64,000 nt of DNA from Dyella_A sp050749815 (GTDB taxonomy: Bacteria; Pseudomonadota; Gammaproteobacteria; Xanthomonadales; Rhodanobacteraceae), in assembly GCF_050749815.1 (NCBI RefSeq), contig NZ_CP192735.1, forward strand, positions 3,038,001 to 3,102,000, written 5' to 3'. Shown here piece after piece: positions 1 through 9,908 of this stretch. Both the position numbers and the translations under genes were made by a program. Numbering within the stretch: position 1 is the first letter of the stretch; every line of letters starts with the position of its first letter. Below the pieces are notes generated by a model. It did no database searches and was not told the origin of the DNA. It saw nothing but the letters and a program-made list of their open reading frames with translations.

Positions 1-1487
<1,487 letters not shown>

Positions 1488-1547
1488 AGGTCGTTATCCT
1501 TGGGTTCGCGCCGAGTCAACGGCACCCGATGATTTTTGAAACGTGTG

Positions 1548-2081
1548 TCAGTGCGTGAGGGCGCTGGCGAGCCGGTCGAGACGACCGCGCGCCGAGCCAT
1601 CGATCACTTCGCTACCGGTGTCGATCACCACGCCCGCCAGCAGCGAGGCGTCGACCTGGGTTTCCAGTTCGATCTCGCGCTTGAAGCGGCGCTTCAGCGA
1701 AGCCTTCAGTTGTTCCGTCTGCGCAGCGTCCAGAGCCATCGCGCTGGTCACCTTCACCAGCAGCTGCGACTCGGCTTCGCGCTTGTAGGTCTCGTACAGG
1801 GCAGCGATTTCCGGCAGCAACGCCAGTCGGCGGTGCTCGGCCAGCTCGGCCAGGAAACGGCCGAACGGTGCGTCTGCCGCCATGTCGCGCGGCAGATGCA
1901 GGGCAACCAGCTGCGCCGGCTGCACCCGCGGATCACCGGCCAGATCGCTCACCCGTGCGTCGTTGGCGACCATGGCGGCGAGCGCCAGCGCGTGCGACCA
2001 CGTGCCGGTGTCGCCAGCCGCACGCGCCACCTCGAAGGCAGCGCGTGCGTAGGGTCGAGCGAGAGTGATGGCTTGGCTCAT
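1548..2081 (-). CDS. atpH: ATP synthase F1 subunit delta
   Basis: The delta (OSCP-type) subunit joins the top of the alpha3beta3 head to the b-subunit stalk. The protein has 177 residues, the family norm. It has the expected N-terminal start of the MSQAITLARPYARAAFEVA type and a C-terminal segment with the delta-family VIDTGSEVIDGS region. It starts 3 bases after the atpF stop, so the two are probably translationally coupled. Nothing unusual is seen. Confidence 0.96.
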   Translation of the reverse strand: MSQAITLARPYARAAFEVARAAGDTGTWSHALALAAMVANDARVSDLAGDPRVQPAQLVALHLPRDMAADAPFGRFLAELAEHRRLALLPEIAALYETYKREAESQLLVKVTSAMALDAAQTEQLKASLKRRFKREIELETQVDASLLAGVVIDTGSEVIDGSARGRLDRLASALTH

Positions 2082-2084
2082 GGA

Positions 2085-2555
2085 TCAGATCTCGGCAGCG
2101 AGCTGGTCGAGCATGGCCTTGTGCGCCGATGCGTCGATCTCGCGCTGGACGATCTTCTCGGCGCCCTGGACCGCCAGGCGACCGACCCAACCACGCAGCT
2201 CTTCGCGGGCGCGCTGCTGCATGCTGGCGACTTCTTCCGTCGCCGCGGCCTTCACGCGTGCCGCCTCGACCAGCGCCTCGGCGCGAGCCTTGTCGACAAT
2301 CTGGTTGGCCTGCTGCTGGGCACGCTCGACGATCTCGGCCGCCTGCTGACGCGCCTGCTTGATTTCGACCGCCGCCTTGGCGTCGGCGTCCTTCAATTCG
2401 GCGCGCGCGCGCTCGGCAGCCGCCAGGCCTTCGGCGACCTTCTTCTGGCGCTCTTCGATGGCCGCGTTGAGTTGCGGCCAGATGAACTTGGTGGTGAACC
2501 AGACCAGGATGGCGAACGACACCATCTGGCCCAGGAAAGTCAGATTGATATCCAT
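2085..2555 (-). CDS. atpF: ATP synthase F0 subunit b
   Basis: Peripheral stalk subunit b is anchored by one N-terminal membrane helix (about residues 5-25) followed by a long charged, alanine-rich coiled coil that reaches the delta subunit. I chose the ATG at 2555 (MDINLTFLGQ), giving 156 residues, because it is preceded by a GGAAAG ribosome site and matches the usual AtpF start. A longer in-frame reading adds 17 residues without any family character. It lies between atpE and atpH. Confidence 0.96.
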   Translation of the reverse strand: MDINLTFLGQMVSFAILVWFTTKFIWPQLNAAIEERQKKVAEGLAAAERARAELKDADAKAAVEIKQARQQAAEIVERAQQQANQIVDKARAEALVEAARVKAAATEEVASMQQRAREELRGWVGRLAVQGAEKIVQREIDASAHKAMLDQLAAEI

Positions 2556-2636
2556 GAGCTTTCCGTTGACTCCGTAACGCGGGGGGCCGCCTGACCGCCG
2601 CGGCATGAAGCCACGGCGATCATCAACGGGGGACTG

Positions 2637-2924
2637 TTACTTCGCGAAGTTTTGGATGACCTGGGCGGTCAGCGGGTTCGAGAAGGCGAACAGCAGCGCC
2701 ACGGCCAAGCCGATGATGAACGCCGCGTCGATCAGGCCGGCGAGCAGGAACATGCGGCCCTGCAGCAGCGGAACCAGCTCCGGCTGACGGGCAGCGGACT
2801 CAAGGAACTTCGAACCCATGATCGCGATGCCCAGACAGGCACCGAGCGCGCCGAGGCCGATGATGATGCCGATGGCGATCGCGGTCTGGCCCTGCACATG
2901 GGAAATGAGTTCAGCGAGGTTCAT
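2637..2924 (-). CDS. atpE: ATP synthase F0 subunit c
   Basis: The proteolipid c subunit forms the rotating ring that carries protons. It has 95 residues and two membrane helices joined by the polar loop ARQPEL. The proton-carrying carboxylate is Asp66 in AGLIDAAFI. It is slightly longer than the 79-residue E. coli protein because of both termini, which is common in this order. An AGGAGA ribosome site precedes the ATG, in keeping with the high expression needed for a ring subunit. Confidence 0.97.
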   Translation of the reverse strand: MNLAELISHVQGQTAIAIGIIIGLGALGACLGIAIMGSKFLESAARQPELVPLLQGRMFLLAGLIDAAFIIGLAVALLFAFSNPLTAQVIQNFAK

Positions 2925-2984
2925 GGTGTTCTCCTGTGAATCGTAAAGGTAAAGACGAAACGAACTGTGGAAAGCGGAAAAGCG

Positions 2985-3818
2985 TCAGTGATGCTCGTGC
3001 GCCGTCGCGATGTACACGATGGTGAGCATCATGAAAATGAACGCCTGGAGCAGGATGATCAGGATGTGGAAGATCGCCCACGCCGTGTTGAACAGCACGC
3101 CGGGGAGGAAGCTGATCCAGCCCGCGAACAGTCCGGCGATCAGCATGAAGACCAGCTCGCCGCCGTACATATTGCCGAACAGTCGCATGGCCAGCGACAC
3201 CGGCTTAGACAGGTATTCGATGACGTTGAGGCCGAGGTTGGCGGGCACCAAGACCAGCTTGACGATGGGGTTGTGCGCGTGGAACGGCGCCGTCACCAGC
3301 TCCTTGCCGAAGCCCAACGTGCCCTTGGCCTTCATGCCGTGACCGATCACGATGAAGAACACGCACAGCGCTAGGCCGATAGTGGTGTTGATATCGGCCG
3401 TGGGCACCCAGCGGAAGAAGGTGTGGTGCGCCATCTCCGCGCCGCCCATGGTCTTGACGGCCATCCCCGGCGCGTCGAGCGGCAGCAGGTCCATCGTGTT
3501 CATGAAGGTGACCCACATGAAGATCGACAGCGCCAGCGGCGTCACCGTGCGGCGGTCGCCGTGGAAGGTGTCCTTCACCTGGGTGTCGACGAACTCCACG
3601 ATCAGCTCGACGAACGCCTGCCCCTTGGACGGCACGCCCGAGGTCGCCTTGCGTGCCTTCAGCCAGAACCACAGGCAGAACAGCACGCCCAGCACAAACG
3701 ACACCACCAGCGAATCGAGGTGGATGCTCATGAACGGACTGTCGCCCAGCTGCACCGTGTTGTGATGCAGATGGTGCTGGATGTATTCGGTTAGACCGCC
3801 TTGCGGCTCGGTAGCCAT
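2985..3818 (-). CDS. atpB: ATP synthase F0 subunit a
   Basis: Subunit a is a polytopic membrane protein that forms the two proton half-channels against the c ring. It has 277 residues with several hydrophobic helices. The essential arginine is Arg212 in the conserved SLAMRLFGNMYGGE segment. The N-terminus and C-terminus are histidine-rich (HHLHHN, HEHH). It starts 3 bases after the atpI stop and lies 60 bases before atpE. Confidence 0.97.
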   Translation of the reverse strand: MATEPQGGLTEYIQHHLHHNTVQLGDSPFMSIHLDSLVVSFVLGVLFCLWFWLKARKATSGVPSKGQAFVELIVEFVDTQVKDTFHGDRRTVTPLALSIFMWVTFMNTMDLLPLDAPGMAVKTMGGAEMAHHTFFRWVPTADINTTIGLALCVFFIVIGHGMKAKGTLGFGKELVTAPFHAHNPIVKLVLVPANLGLNVIEYLSKPVSLAMRLFGNMYGGELVFMLIAGLFAGWISFLPGVLFNTAWAIFHILIILLQAFIFMMLTIVYIATAHEHH

Positions 3819-3821
3819 GCC

Positions 3822-4187
3822 TCAACCCTTGAATCGAAACGCCAGCAGATTTATCGCGTAGGCAGCCACCAGCCCTGTCAAAGCGGCCAGTGGCGGCAGT
3901 TTGTATTGACCCAGGATGGTGACCAGTCCCACGATGATAACCATCCACTTCAGCACCATGCCCGACAGCAGACGCCCCATCGCCAGACCGCCGGCACTCC
4001 AGCCGGCGAAGGTGCGCCAGGCCAGCAGGGCAGTGCCCAGCGCCACGATCGCACCCCCACCGAACGCAGCAAGCGCTGAACGCGGCCCTTGCCACAGAAA
4101 GACTGCACCCAAGGCGGTGGCGACAACCAGCTGCAGCGCAATCACGCGCGCAGCAAGACGTCGACCCGAGGCTAAGCTGTTGAGCAC
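3822..4187 (-). CDS. atpI: ATP synthase protein I
   Basis: AtpI is a small membrane protein found first in many F-type ATP synthase operons, where it helps assembly of the c ring. I chose the GTG at 4187 (121 residues, VLNSLASGRR...) because a GGGGGA ribosome site lies just upstream and the product has the usual four hydrophobic segments. A further 40 in-frame codons upstream look non-coding. It is the first gene of the operon, so the operon promoter should lie in 4190-4327. The symbol rests on position and hydropathy rather than on a signature motif. Confidence 0.85.
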   Translation of the reverse strand: MLNSLASGRRLAARVIALQLVVATALGAVFLWQGPRSALAAFGGGAIVALGTALLAWRTFAGWSAGGLAMGRLLSGMVLKWMVIIVGLVTILGQYKLPPLAALTGLVAAYAINLLAFRFKG

Positions 4188-4327
4188 GTGACATCCCCCA
4201 CGGTTTCGCTGTGTCAGCGGCACCGGTCCGTCAGGTTGGTGGGGCACGGTCCAAGCTCTGGAATTGTAACAGGCGGCGGTTTGCAGCGACAAGCCGATGG
4301 CGGTCAAAGTTGTCGCAGTCCGGGCAC

Positions 4328-4358
4328 AAAAAAGGCCGGGTCCATGGACCCGGCCTTC
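4328..4358 (-). terminator. Rho-independent terminator of the phasin gene
   Basis: A perfect 22-base palindrome at 4334-4355 (arms GGCCGGGTCC and GGACCCGGCC around AT) is followed on the minus strand by six T. It lies 21 bases after the phasin stop codon and separates that gene from the ATP synthase operon. Confidence 0.88.
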
Positions 4359-4379
4359 CTTGTGACGCGTTACCCGCGA

Positions 4380-4772
4380 TTACTTGCTGGAGGCCTTCTT
4401 GGACGCCGCCTGCACCGGAGCGCTCACCGCCTCGTTGGCGGCCTGCTGCTGCTCCTGCAGGATCGCGCCGAGCGACTCGGCGGTCTTCTGCGACACGGCG
4501 AAGATCTCCTGGCTGACGGCGACGGCGCGCTCGGCGTTGTCGCGGCTCAGCGTGGCGCCCTTTTCCCAGAGCGATCGGAAGCCGTCGACGTCACGGGCCT
4601 CCATCGCCTCGGCGAGGAACTCGGCAGAGGCCTGGGCCTGCTTCTCGAGTGCCTTGAACTGCAGGCCGGCAACGGCCTCGAAACCCTTCAGAGCCAGCGA
4701 CTGGGCCTTGAAGGCGCTATCGGAGAACTGCTTGGCGTAGGCAAACGCATGGTTGGTGAACTGCTGATTCAT
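4380..4772 (-). CDS. Phasin family protein
   Basis: Phasins coat polyhydroxyalkanoate granules in the cytoplasm and keep them dispersed. This 130-residue protein is an amphipathic, alanine- and glutamate-rich helix bundle of the PF09361 (Phasin_2) type, with an ALKGFEAVAGLQFKALEKQA-like segment and a lysine/serine-rich tail. The ATG at 4772 is preceded by GGGGAG; the upstream in-frame extension is not protein-like. It is monocistronic, with its own terminator. No PHA synthase gene is in the window, so the granule role is inferred from family only; some relatives are simply granule-associated or stress proteins. Confidence 0.85.
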   Translation of the reverse strand: MNQQFTNHAFAYAKQFSDSAFKAQSLALKGFEAVAGLQFKALEKQAQASAEFLAEAMEARDVDGFRSLWEKGATLSRDNAERAVAVSQEIFAVSQKTAESLGAILQEQQQAANEAVSAPVQAASKKASSK

Positions 4773-4828
4773 GGCGATCTCCCCTCGATGGGGTGGCTGG
4801 TAGTGGAGCCACCTTACCAAAGACCATG

Positions 4829-4839
4829 TTGCAGTGCAA
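4829..4839. promoter_or_regulatory. Short palindrome upstream of the phasin gene
   Basis: TTGCAGTGCAA is a perfect odd palindrome 57 bases upstream of the phasin start, inside an AT-rich stretch. PhaR-type repressors of phasin genes recognise TGCA-rich palindromes, so this is a candidate PhaR operator. The assignment is inference. Confidence 0.4.
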
Positions 4840-4924
4840 TATATTTTTTGTTTCCGCGCTTGGCGTTTAGCCAAAAGTCATGCCTTTCAGTTACATGACA
4901 ACACTGCCACACCGGTGCACTGCG

Positions 4925-5287
4925 TCAAAAACTGCGCGCCGAGCACTCTGCGCCCGAGGTGCAGGTCTCGTGCACCACCACCCGATCCAGGCCCGGCAAA
5001 CGCGGCGCGAGACGCTGCCAGATCCAGCGCGCCAGCATCTCGCTGGTCGGATTCTCGAGTCCCTCGATGTCGTTCAAGTAGTGATGGTCCAGCTGCTCGT
5101 AGAGCGGCGCGAACGCCGCCTTGACGTCGGCGAAGTCCATCACCCAGCCCAGCGTCGGATCGGGCTCGCCCTCCACGTGGATTTCGATGCGGAACGAGTG
5201 CCCGTGCAGGCGCGCGCACTTGTGCCCGGCAGGCACGTTGGGCAGGCGGTGAGCCGCCTCGAGCTGGAACACCTTGAAGATATGCAT
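4925..5287 (-). CDS. queD: 6-carboxytetrahydropterin synthase QueD
   Basis: QueD converts 7,8-dihydroneopterin triphosphate to 6-carboxy-5,6,7,8-tetrahydropterin, the second step to preQ0 and queuosine. The 120-residue protein has the zinc histidines His13, His28 and His30, the catalytic Cys24 in HKCARLHGHS, the LDHH pair at residues 67-69 and the C-terminal ETCTSG motif at 107-112. It is a single gene between the phasin gene and a tRNA-Met gene. A eukaryote-like pyruvoyl-tetrahydropterin synthase role is unlikely because the motif form is that of QueD. Confidence 0.93.
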   Translation of the reverse strand: MHIFKVFQLEAAHRLPNVPAGHKCARLHGHSFRIEIHVEGEPDPTLGWVMDFADVKAAFAPLYEQLDHHYLNDIEGLENPTSEMLARWIWQRLAPRLPGLDRVVVHETCTSGAECSARSF

Positions 5288-5345
5288 ATCGTCTCGCCGA
5301 AATCAGAGAAGCCCGCGCGTGGCGCGGAAACGTCGGCGGGGCGAA

Positions 5346-5422
5346 TGGTGGCTATGGGTGGACTCGAACCACCGACCCCAGCATTATGAGTGCTGTGCTC
5401 TAACCAGCTGAGCTACATAGCC
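5346..5422 (-). tRNA. tRNA-Met (anticodon CAT, elongator type)
   Basis: A 77-base cloverleaf reads on the minus strand from 5422. The acceptor arm GGCTATG pairs with CATAGCC, the D arm is TAGCTCAGCTGGTTAGAGC, the anticodon loop is CTCATAA, the T arm contains GGTTCGAGTCC, and CCA is encoded. The sequence resembles the E. coli elongator tRNA-Met; the acceptor ends in a G1-C72 pair, unlike the initiator. Confidence 0.95.
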
Positions 5423-5600
5423 ATGATCTGACGCGCCGCTGACCGGTTCCGTCCAGCGGGGCGCGGCAGTGTACTGGCGGGGCTGGCGCGGTTCAAGTCT
5501 CGGCTTGCTGCCTGTTTGGCCGCTATGGTTGAATCGTCCACGGAAGTACCGGCCCCGCGCGCCTTGCAGCGGCAGACTCCGGACTTCTCCAGGAGACGAC

Positions 5601-6143
5601 ATGATCGATGTTGATGGCTATCGTCCGAACGTGGGCATCGTGCTGTTGAATGGCGATGGCCGACTGTTCTGGGCGCGTCGCGTCAACCGCGATGGATGGC
5701 AGTTTCCGCAAGGTGGCATGCGCAGCGACGAAACTCCGCTTGAGGCGATGTATCGCGAGCTGCAGGAAGAAACCGGCCTGTCGCCCGAGCACGTCGAAGT
5801 GATCGGCGCCACGCGCGGCTGGCTGCGCTACCGGCTGCCGCATCGCTACGTTCGCCACCACCAGCGCCCCACCTGCATCGGGCAGAAGCAGGTGTGGTTC
5901 CTGCTGCGGCTGGTGGGCGGTGAGGACGCGCTGAAGCTCGATGCCTGCGAGAAGCCCGAGTTCGACCTGTGGCGCTGGGTCGATTTCTGGTATCCGGCGG
6001 CCCATGTGGTGAACTTCAAGCGCCAGGTGTACGAGCGGGCGCTGCGTCAGTTCGCACCGCTGGTCGAAGGGCTGCTTAGCCTGCAGGTCGGCGCACCGCC
6101 GCCGCGCGAACACGGCGGCTCCAAGGGACGCGAAGCGGCCTGA
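5601..6143 (+). CDS. rppH: RNA pyrophosphohydrolase RppH
   Basis: RppH is a Nudix hydrolase that removes pyrophosphate from the 5' end of primary transcripts and so starts RNase E-dependent decay. The 180-residue product starts MIDVDGYRPNVGIVL and contains GWQFPQGG followed by the Nudix box with REL.EETGL at about residues 55-62. The ATG at 5601 is chosen because AGGAGACGAC precedes it. The C-terminal 20 residues are low-complexity. It is apparently a single gene. Confidence 0.96.
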   Translation: MIDVDGYRPNVGIVLLNGDGRLFWARRVNRDGWQFPQGGMRSDETPLEAMYRELQEETGLSPEHVEVIGATRGWLRYRLPHRYVRHHQRPTCIGQKQVWFLLRLVGGEDALKLDACEKPEFDLWRWVDFWYPAAHVVNFKRQVYERALRQFAPLVEGLLSLQVGAPPPREHGGSKGREAA

Positions 6144-6315
6144 GCACCCGGCGGCCCGCCGTCGGCCCGCCGCTGTAAACGTCGGTTGACCCAAGCGCTC
6201 GGGCTGATCGGCCGCTGGGCGATGCGCTGAGGATCTCTTGGCAGATTCGCGCCCTGTTCCTTGACGCTTCCGTCACGGGACGGCTATACGTTCCCTCTTT
6301 GCCTGGAGGGGTCGC

Positions 6316-7071
6316 ATGCCACCTCGCCCACCACCGCGCTTCGTCGTGCAGACGCATGACACGGCCAGCCGGCGCCGGCGTCGCCTGCTGCTGATCGTAG
6401 CCTGGCCGCTGAGCCTGGTGGTGGTTGCCGCGGTGGCACTGTGGCTGCCCGAGGCGCCGGTACCGCTGGTGCACAACAATCGTGTGGCGCTCAAGCAGCT
6501 GCAGGCGGAGAACGAGCAGCTCAAGCAGCAGGTGGCCGGGCTGCAGCGATCGCAGCAGGTCAACGATGTCGCCATGCGCTCGCTGCAGGACACGTTGACC
6601 GAGCGCGAGGAGCAGATCAGCGGCCTGCGCGCCGACCTGGGCTTCTATTCGCGCCTGGTCGGAGGCGACGGCCAGCGACAGGGCCTGCGCGTGCAGGAAG
6701 TTCGCGTCCAGGCGGTGCCGCAATCCCATGCGTGGGATCTCACGCTCAGCCTCACCCAGAACGTGCGTCGCGGCGACCAGACCAGCGGCAAAGCCACGGT
6801 CACCGTGGAAGGCCTGCGTGGCGACAAGGTCGAGCAGCTGGACTGGAATGCCCTGGGCGACGCGGCGCAGAAGGACGGCCTGCCGTTCTCCTTCAAGTAT
6901 TTCCAGCAGCTGCACGCCACGTTCGTGCTTCCGGCCGACTTCCGGCCCACCCGACTGCGCATCCACGCCATGCCTGGCAGCGGCACTGCCGCCGACCGCA
7001 CGGTGGCGTGGGCCGACGCGCTCAATGGCAACATCACCCATGCCCAAGGGGACAACGATGCTCAACCGTAA
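6316..7071 (+). CDS. Single-pass membrane protein with coiled coil (DUF6776-like)
   Basis: This 251-residue protein has an arginine-rich N-terminus, one membrane helix at about residues 24-44, and a long heptad coiled coil at about 55-110 rich in Q, E and L. A soluble domain of about 140 residues follows and is presumably periplasmic. It resembles the gammaproteobacterial DUF6776 family as I remember it; the function is unknown. A good ribosome site, GGAGGGG, precedes the ATG. Its 3' end overlaps the start of the bactofilin gene by 14 bases, so a joint role in cell-envelope or cytoskeletal organisation is plausible but is inference. Confidence 0.75.
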   Translation: MPPRPPPRFVVQTHDTASRRRRRLLLIVAWPLSLVVVAAVALWLPEAPVPLVHNNRVALKQLQAENEQLKQQVAGLQRSQQVNDVAMRSLQDTLTEREEQISGLRADLGFYSRLVGGDGQRQGLRVQEVRVQAVPQSHAWDLTLSLTQNVRRGDQTSGKATVTVEGLRGDKVEQLDWNALGDAAQKDGLPFSFKYFQQLHATFVLPADFRPTRLRIHAMPGSGTAADRTVAWADALNGNITHAQGDNDAQP

Positions 7072-7501
7072 ACGCGCAGGCCGTGACTCGCCCAGCCACG
7101 ACACCAGCCTGATTGCCCGCGGCACCATCATCCGCGGCGACGTGCACTTCACCGGGGCGCTGCATCTGGATGGGTGCATCGAAGGCGCCGTGATCGCTGA
7201 GGCCGAGGACGCCGTGCTGACCGTGAGCGATCACGGCCAGGTGATCGGGGAAATCCGCGTGCCGCACGCGGTGGTCAACGGCCGTATCGACGGCAACGTG
7301 CTCAGCGACGCCCGGCTCGAGCTGGCGGCACAGGCGTGCATTTCCGGCGACGTGCACTACCGCCTGCTGGAGATGGCCGCCGGGGCCCAGGTGAACGGCC
7401 GCATGGTTCACGTGGGCGCGGAGGTGGCCCGCGAACTGACCGCCCCGAAAGCGCTCGCCAATACGCCCGCCGCGGCCGAGGCGGAGTCGGCGTCGGCCTG
7501 A
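7058..7501 (+). CDS. Bactofilin family protein
   Basis: Bactofilins form nucleotide-independent cytoskeletal filaments from a right-handed beta-helix. This 147-residue protein has the repeat-rich beta-helix core at about residues 18-115 (IARGTIIRGDVHFTGALHL... and G-x-V/I repeats about every 17-18 residues) between short disordered tails. The tail after residue 120 is alanine-rich. The ATG at 7058 lies inside the end of the preceding membrane-protein gene, implying co-translation. The first residues are basic, as in many membrane-associated bactofilins. Confidence 0.9.
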   Translation: MLNRKRAGRDSPSHDTSLIARGTIIRGDVHFTGALHLDGCIEGAVIAEAEDAVLTVSDHGQVIGEIRVPHAVVNGRIDGNVLSDARLELAAQACISGDVHYRLLEMAAGAQVNGRMVHVGAEVARELTAPKALANTPAAAEAESASA

Positions 7502-7549
7502 ACGCGCTATGCTTGAGGTCAGGCGTTAGCCACCTCATATGTAGCCGTC

Positions 7550-7918
7550 ATGGAAACCATCGTCGCCTTTCCCGATTACCGCAGCGCGCAGGCGCCGCTC
7601 GTGTTCACCGACGCCGCAGCACGCAAGGTGCACGAGCTGATCCAGGAAGAGGGCAATCCCGAGCTCAAGCTGCGCGTGTACATCACCGGTGGCGGTTGCT
7701 CGGGCTTCCAGTACGGCTTCACCTTCGACGAGACGCGCGCCGAGGACGATCTCGCGCTTGAGCGCGAGGGCGTCACGCTGCTGGTCGATCCGCTGTCGCT
7801 GCAGTATCTGGGCGGCGCGGAGATCGACTACGCCGAAAACCTCTCCGGCTCGCAGTTCGTGATCCGCAATCCGAACGCCAAGACCACCTGCGGCTGCGGC
7901 TCCTCCTTCTCCACCTGA
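7550..7918 (+). CDS. erpA: Iron-sulfur cluster insertion protein ErpA
   Basis: ErpA is an A-type carrier that hands Fe-S clusters to target apoproteins such as IspG/IspH and respiratory enzymes. The 122-residue protein has the three conserved cysteines: Cys50 in GGGCSGFQYGF, and Cys114 and Cys116 in TTCGCGSSF at the C-terminus. Length and motifs match ErpA better than IscA. It lies 48 bases after the bactofilin gene and 17 bases before nudC. Confidence 0.93.
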   Translation: METIVAFPDYRSAQAPLVFTDAAARKVHELIQEEGNPELKLRVYITGGGCSGFQYGFTFDETRAEDDLALEREGVTLLVDPLSLQYLGGAEIDYAENLSGSQFVIRNPNAKTTCGCGSSFST

Positions 7919-7935
7919 GCCGGACCCGCACGGGC

Positions 7936-8901
7936 GTGCAGCAACAGAACACTTTCAGCGGCCTCAGCCTCCGCCTCGACCGCACCGCGGAACGCCGCGA
8001 CGAGCGCGACTGGATCGATGCCCGTGCCGGTGACACCACGGCACGCTTCCTCGTGCTGGATGGCGAAGACCTCGCCTACGTGCAGCGTGGCGCCGAATCG
8101 CTGCGCTGGCTTGGCGCCGACGAGCGCACCCGCTGGTTGCCGGATGCCGAGCCCACGTTCCTGGGTACCGACGAGAACCACGCCTACTTCCTGGTGCGGC
8201 TGGATGCGACCGGACGCGGTGCCGCCGAGGCGGCGGCGCTCGAAGAGGCGCTCGGCGCGCGGCGCATCCACCTGCGCCAGGCCGGTCTGCAGCTGGACGC
8301 CCACGAGGCCGCACTGTTCGCCTATGCCAAGGGGCTGGCGCACTGGCAGCGCGAGATGCGCCATTGCACGGCCTGCGGGGCGCGCGTGGCGCTGGTCGCC
8401 TCGGGCCATCGCGCGCAGTGCACCGGCAGCGACTGCGGCAAGCTGCATTTCCCGCGCACCGACGCGGCGATCATCGTGATCGTCGAGCACGAGGGCGCCT
8501 GCCTGCTCGGCCGCCAGGCAGGCTGGCCCGCGGGGCGCTATTCCACGCTCGCCGGTTTCGTCGAGCCCGGCGAGTCGCTGGAGGACGCCGTGCGCCGCGA
8601 GGTCGCCGAAGAGGCCGGTGTGCGTGTCGACGAAGTGCACTACCACTCCTCGCAGCCGTGGCCGCTGCCCGCTTCGCTGATGATCGGCTTCACCGCCACC
8701 GCGCACGACCGCGCGATCCGCCTGCGGGACGGCGAGCTGGAAGACGCCCGCTGGTTTACCCCGCAGGAGATCGCCTCGGGCCTGGCCGACGGCAGTTTCG
8801 CCACGCCGCCGAAATTGTCGGTGTCCTACCGGCTGCTGGCGCACTGGCTGCACGAGCGCGCCGGGATCTCGCTGGACGAGCTGATCGCCCGCGCGCGCTG
8901 A
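7936..8901 (+). CDS. nudC: NAD(+)/NADH diphosphatase NudC
   Basis: NudC hydrolyses NADH to NMNH and AMP and can remove NAD caps from RNA. The 321-residue protein has an N-terminal domain, a four-cysteine zinc ribbon at about residues 143-165 (CTACG...CTGSDCG), a Nudix box in GFVEPGESLEDAVRREVAEE, and the NudC-specific SQPWPLPASLM motif. The start is a GTG at 7936 with a weak ribosome site, so the exact N-terminus is uncertain. It follows erpA closely. Confidence 0.92.
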   Translation: MQQQNTFSGLSLRLDRTAERRDERDWIDARAGDTTARFLVLDGEDLAYVQRGAESLRWLGADERTRWLPDAEPTFLGTDENHAYFLVRLDATGRGAAEAAALEEALGARRIHLRQAGLQLDAHEAALFAYAKGLAHWQREMRHCTACGARVALVASGHRAQCTGSDCGKLHFPRTDAAIIVIVEHEGACLLGRQAGWPAGRYSTLAGFVEPGESLEDAVRREVAEEAGVRVDEVHYHSSQPWPLPASLMIGFTATAHDRAIRLRDGELEDARWFTPQEIASGLADGSFATPPKLSVSYRLLAHWLHERAGISLDELIARAR

Positions 8902-8945
8902 GTTTGCTCGCTTACAATACGGACTCCTGTTCCTGGAGTTTCCGC

Positions 8946-9815
8946 ATGGCCATCCGCCTGCTCGCAGCCCTGGTCGCCCTGGGCCTGCTCCATCTGCTGC
9001 CGCAGCTGGCGCGCTGGCATGTCGACGGCCTGCAGCGCCGCTGGGTGGCTGCACTGGGCGATCTGCACGGCGCCGTGCGCGTGCTGGTGGTGGCGGGCGT
9101 ACCGGTGGTGCTGTGCCTGCTGCTGGCAACGGCACTGCACCACGCGTTCCTGGGTGACCTGGCGCTGCTCGCGCTCGACGTGCTGGTGCTGCTGTTCTGC
9201 TTCGGCCCGCGCGCGTTCGAGGCGGATCTCGAGACGATCCTCGCCGCACCCGACCGCCCCAGCCGCGAGGCGGCCGCGCAACAGCTGGCCGATGGCGGCG
9301 AGCGTGTGACGTGGAGCGCCCACGGGTTGGGCGAGGCGATCGCCTATGCCGCGCTGCGTCGGCGCTTCGGTGCGCTGCTGTGGTTCTTCGTGCTCGGGCC
9401 GGCGGGCGCGCTGGGCTACCGGCTGGTGCAGTCGCTGGGTCGCGACGACACCCTGCTGCTCGATAGCGCCAGCCGTGAGGCAGCGCGGCGCACGGCCAAC
9501 GCCTTGGATTGGGTACCGGCGCAGTTGCTGGTGTTCACGCTGGCGGTGGTCGGCCACTGGGATGCAGTGATGGCCGCATGGAACCGCTGGCGCCAGCAGG
9601 CCGGTGACGGCCACTGGCATCGCGAGGAGCCCCGCTTTCTCGCCGCGGCCGCCTGCGCCGACATCGACGTGGAGATCGAGGCCGGCGATGGCTACGTGGA
9701 GGAGCGCAGCGATCCGCTGCTGGAGTTGGTGCGCATGCGCAGCGCCTTCCTGCGTGCGCTGGTGGCCTGGATGAGCGTAGTCGCGCTGGTGGTCATGGGC
9801 AGCTGGCTGGCCTGA
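8946..9815 (+). CDS. ampE: AmpE-like membrane protein
   Basis: The 289-residue protein has four or five membrane helices and a cytoplasmic loop with the AmpE-family pattern CFGPRAFEADLE at about residues 81-92. AmpE is an inner-membrane protein of the CobD/CbiB superfamily, linked with ampD and beta-lactamase regulation in enterobacteria. The enzymatic role is not established and there is no ampD here. GGAGTTTCCGC precedes the ATG. Downstream it runs into a REP-like palindrome. Confidence 0.72.
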   Translation: MAIRLLAALVALGLLHLLPQLARWHVDGLQRRWVAALGDLHGAVRVLVVAGVPVVLCLLLATALHHAFLGDLALLALDVLVLLFCFGPRAFEADLETILAAPDRPSREAAAQQLADGGERVTWSAHGLGEAIAYAALRRRFGALLWFFVLGPAGALGYRLVQSLGRDDTLLLDSASREAARRTANALDWVPAQLLVFTLAVVGHWDAVMAAWNRWRQQAGDGHWHREEPRFLAAAACADIDVEIEAGDGYVEERSDPLLELVRMRSAFLRALVAWMSVVALVVMGSWLA

Positions 9816-9825
9816 ACCCGCCTCA

Positions 9826-9908
9826 CGTAGGAGCCCGCTCGCGGGCGATGCTGTTGGCTTTGATATCGATTCGAAGCGAAAAGCATCGCCCGCAAGCGGG
9901 CTCCTACG
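9826..9908. repeat. REP-like inverted repeat (copy 1)
   Basis: Two 27-base arms, 9826-9852 and 9882-9908, are near-perfect inverted copies around a 29-base spacer. Each arm also contains a smaller palindrome, for example GCCCGCTCGCGGGC. The arms share the core GGAGCCC(G/A)C with the second element at 48962-49045. It lies between two convergent genes and includes the stop codon of the downstream minus-strand gene. It may act as a two-way terminator or an mRNA 3'-end stabiliser. Confidence 0.8.
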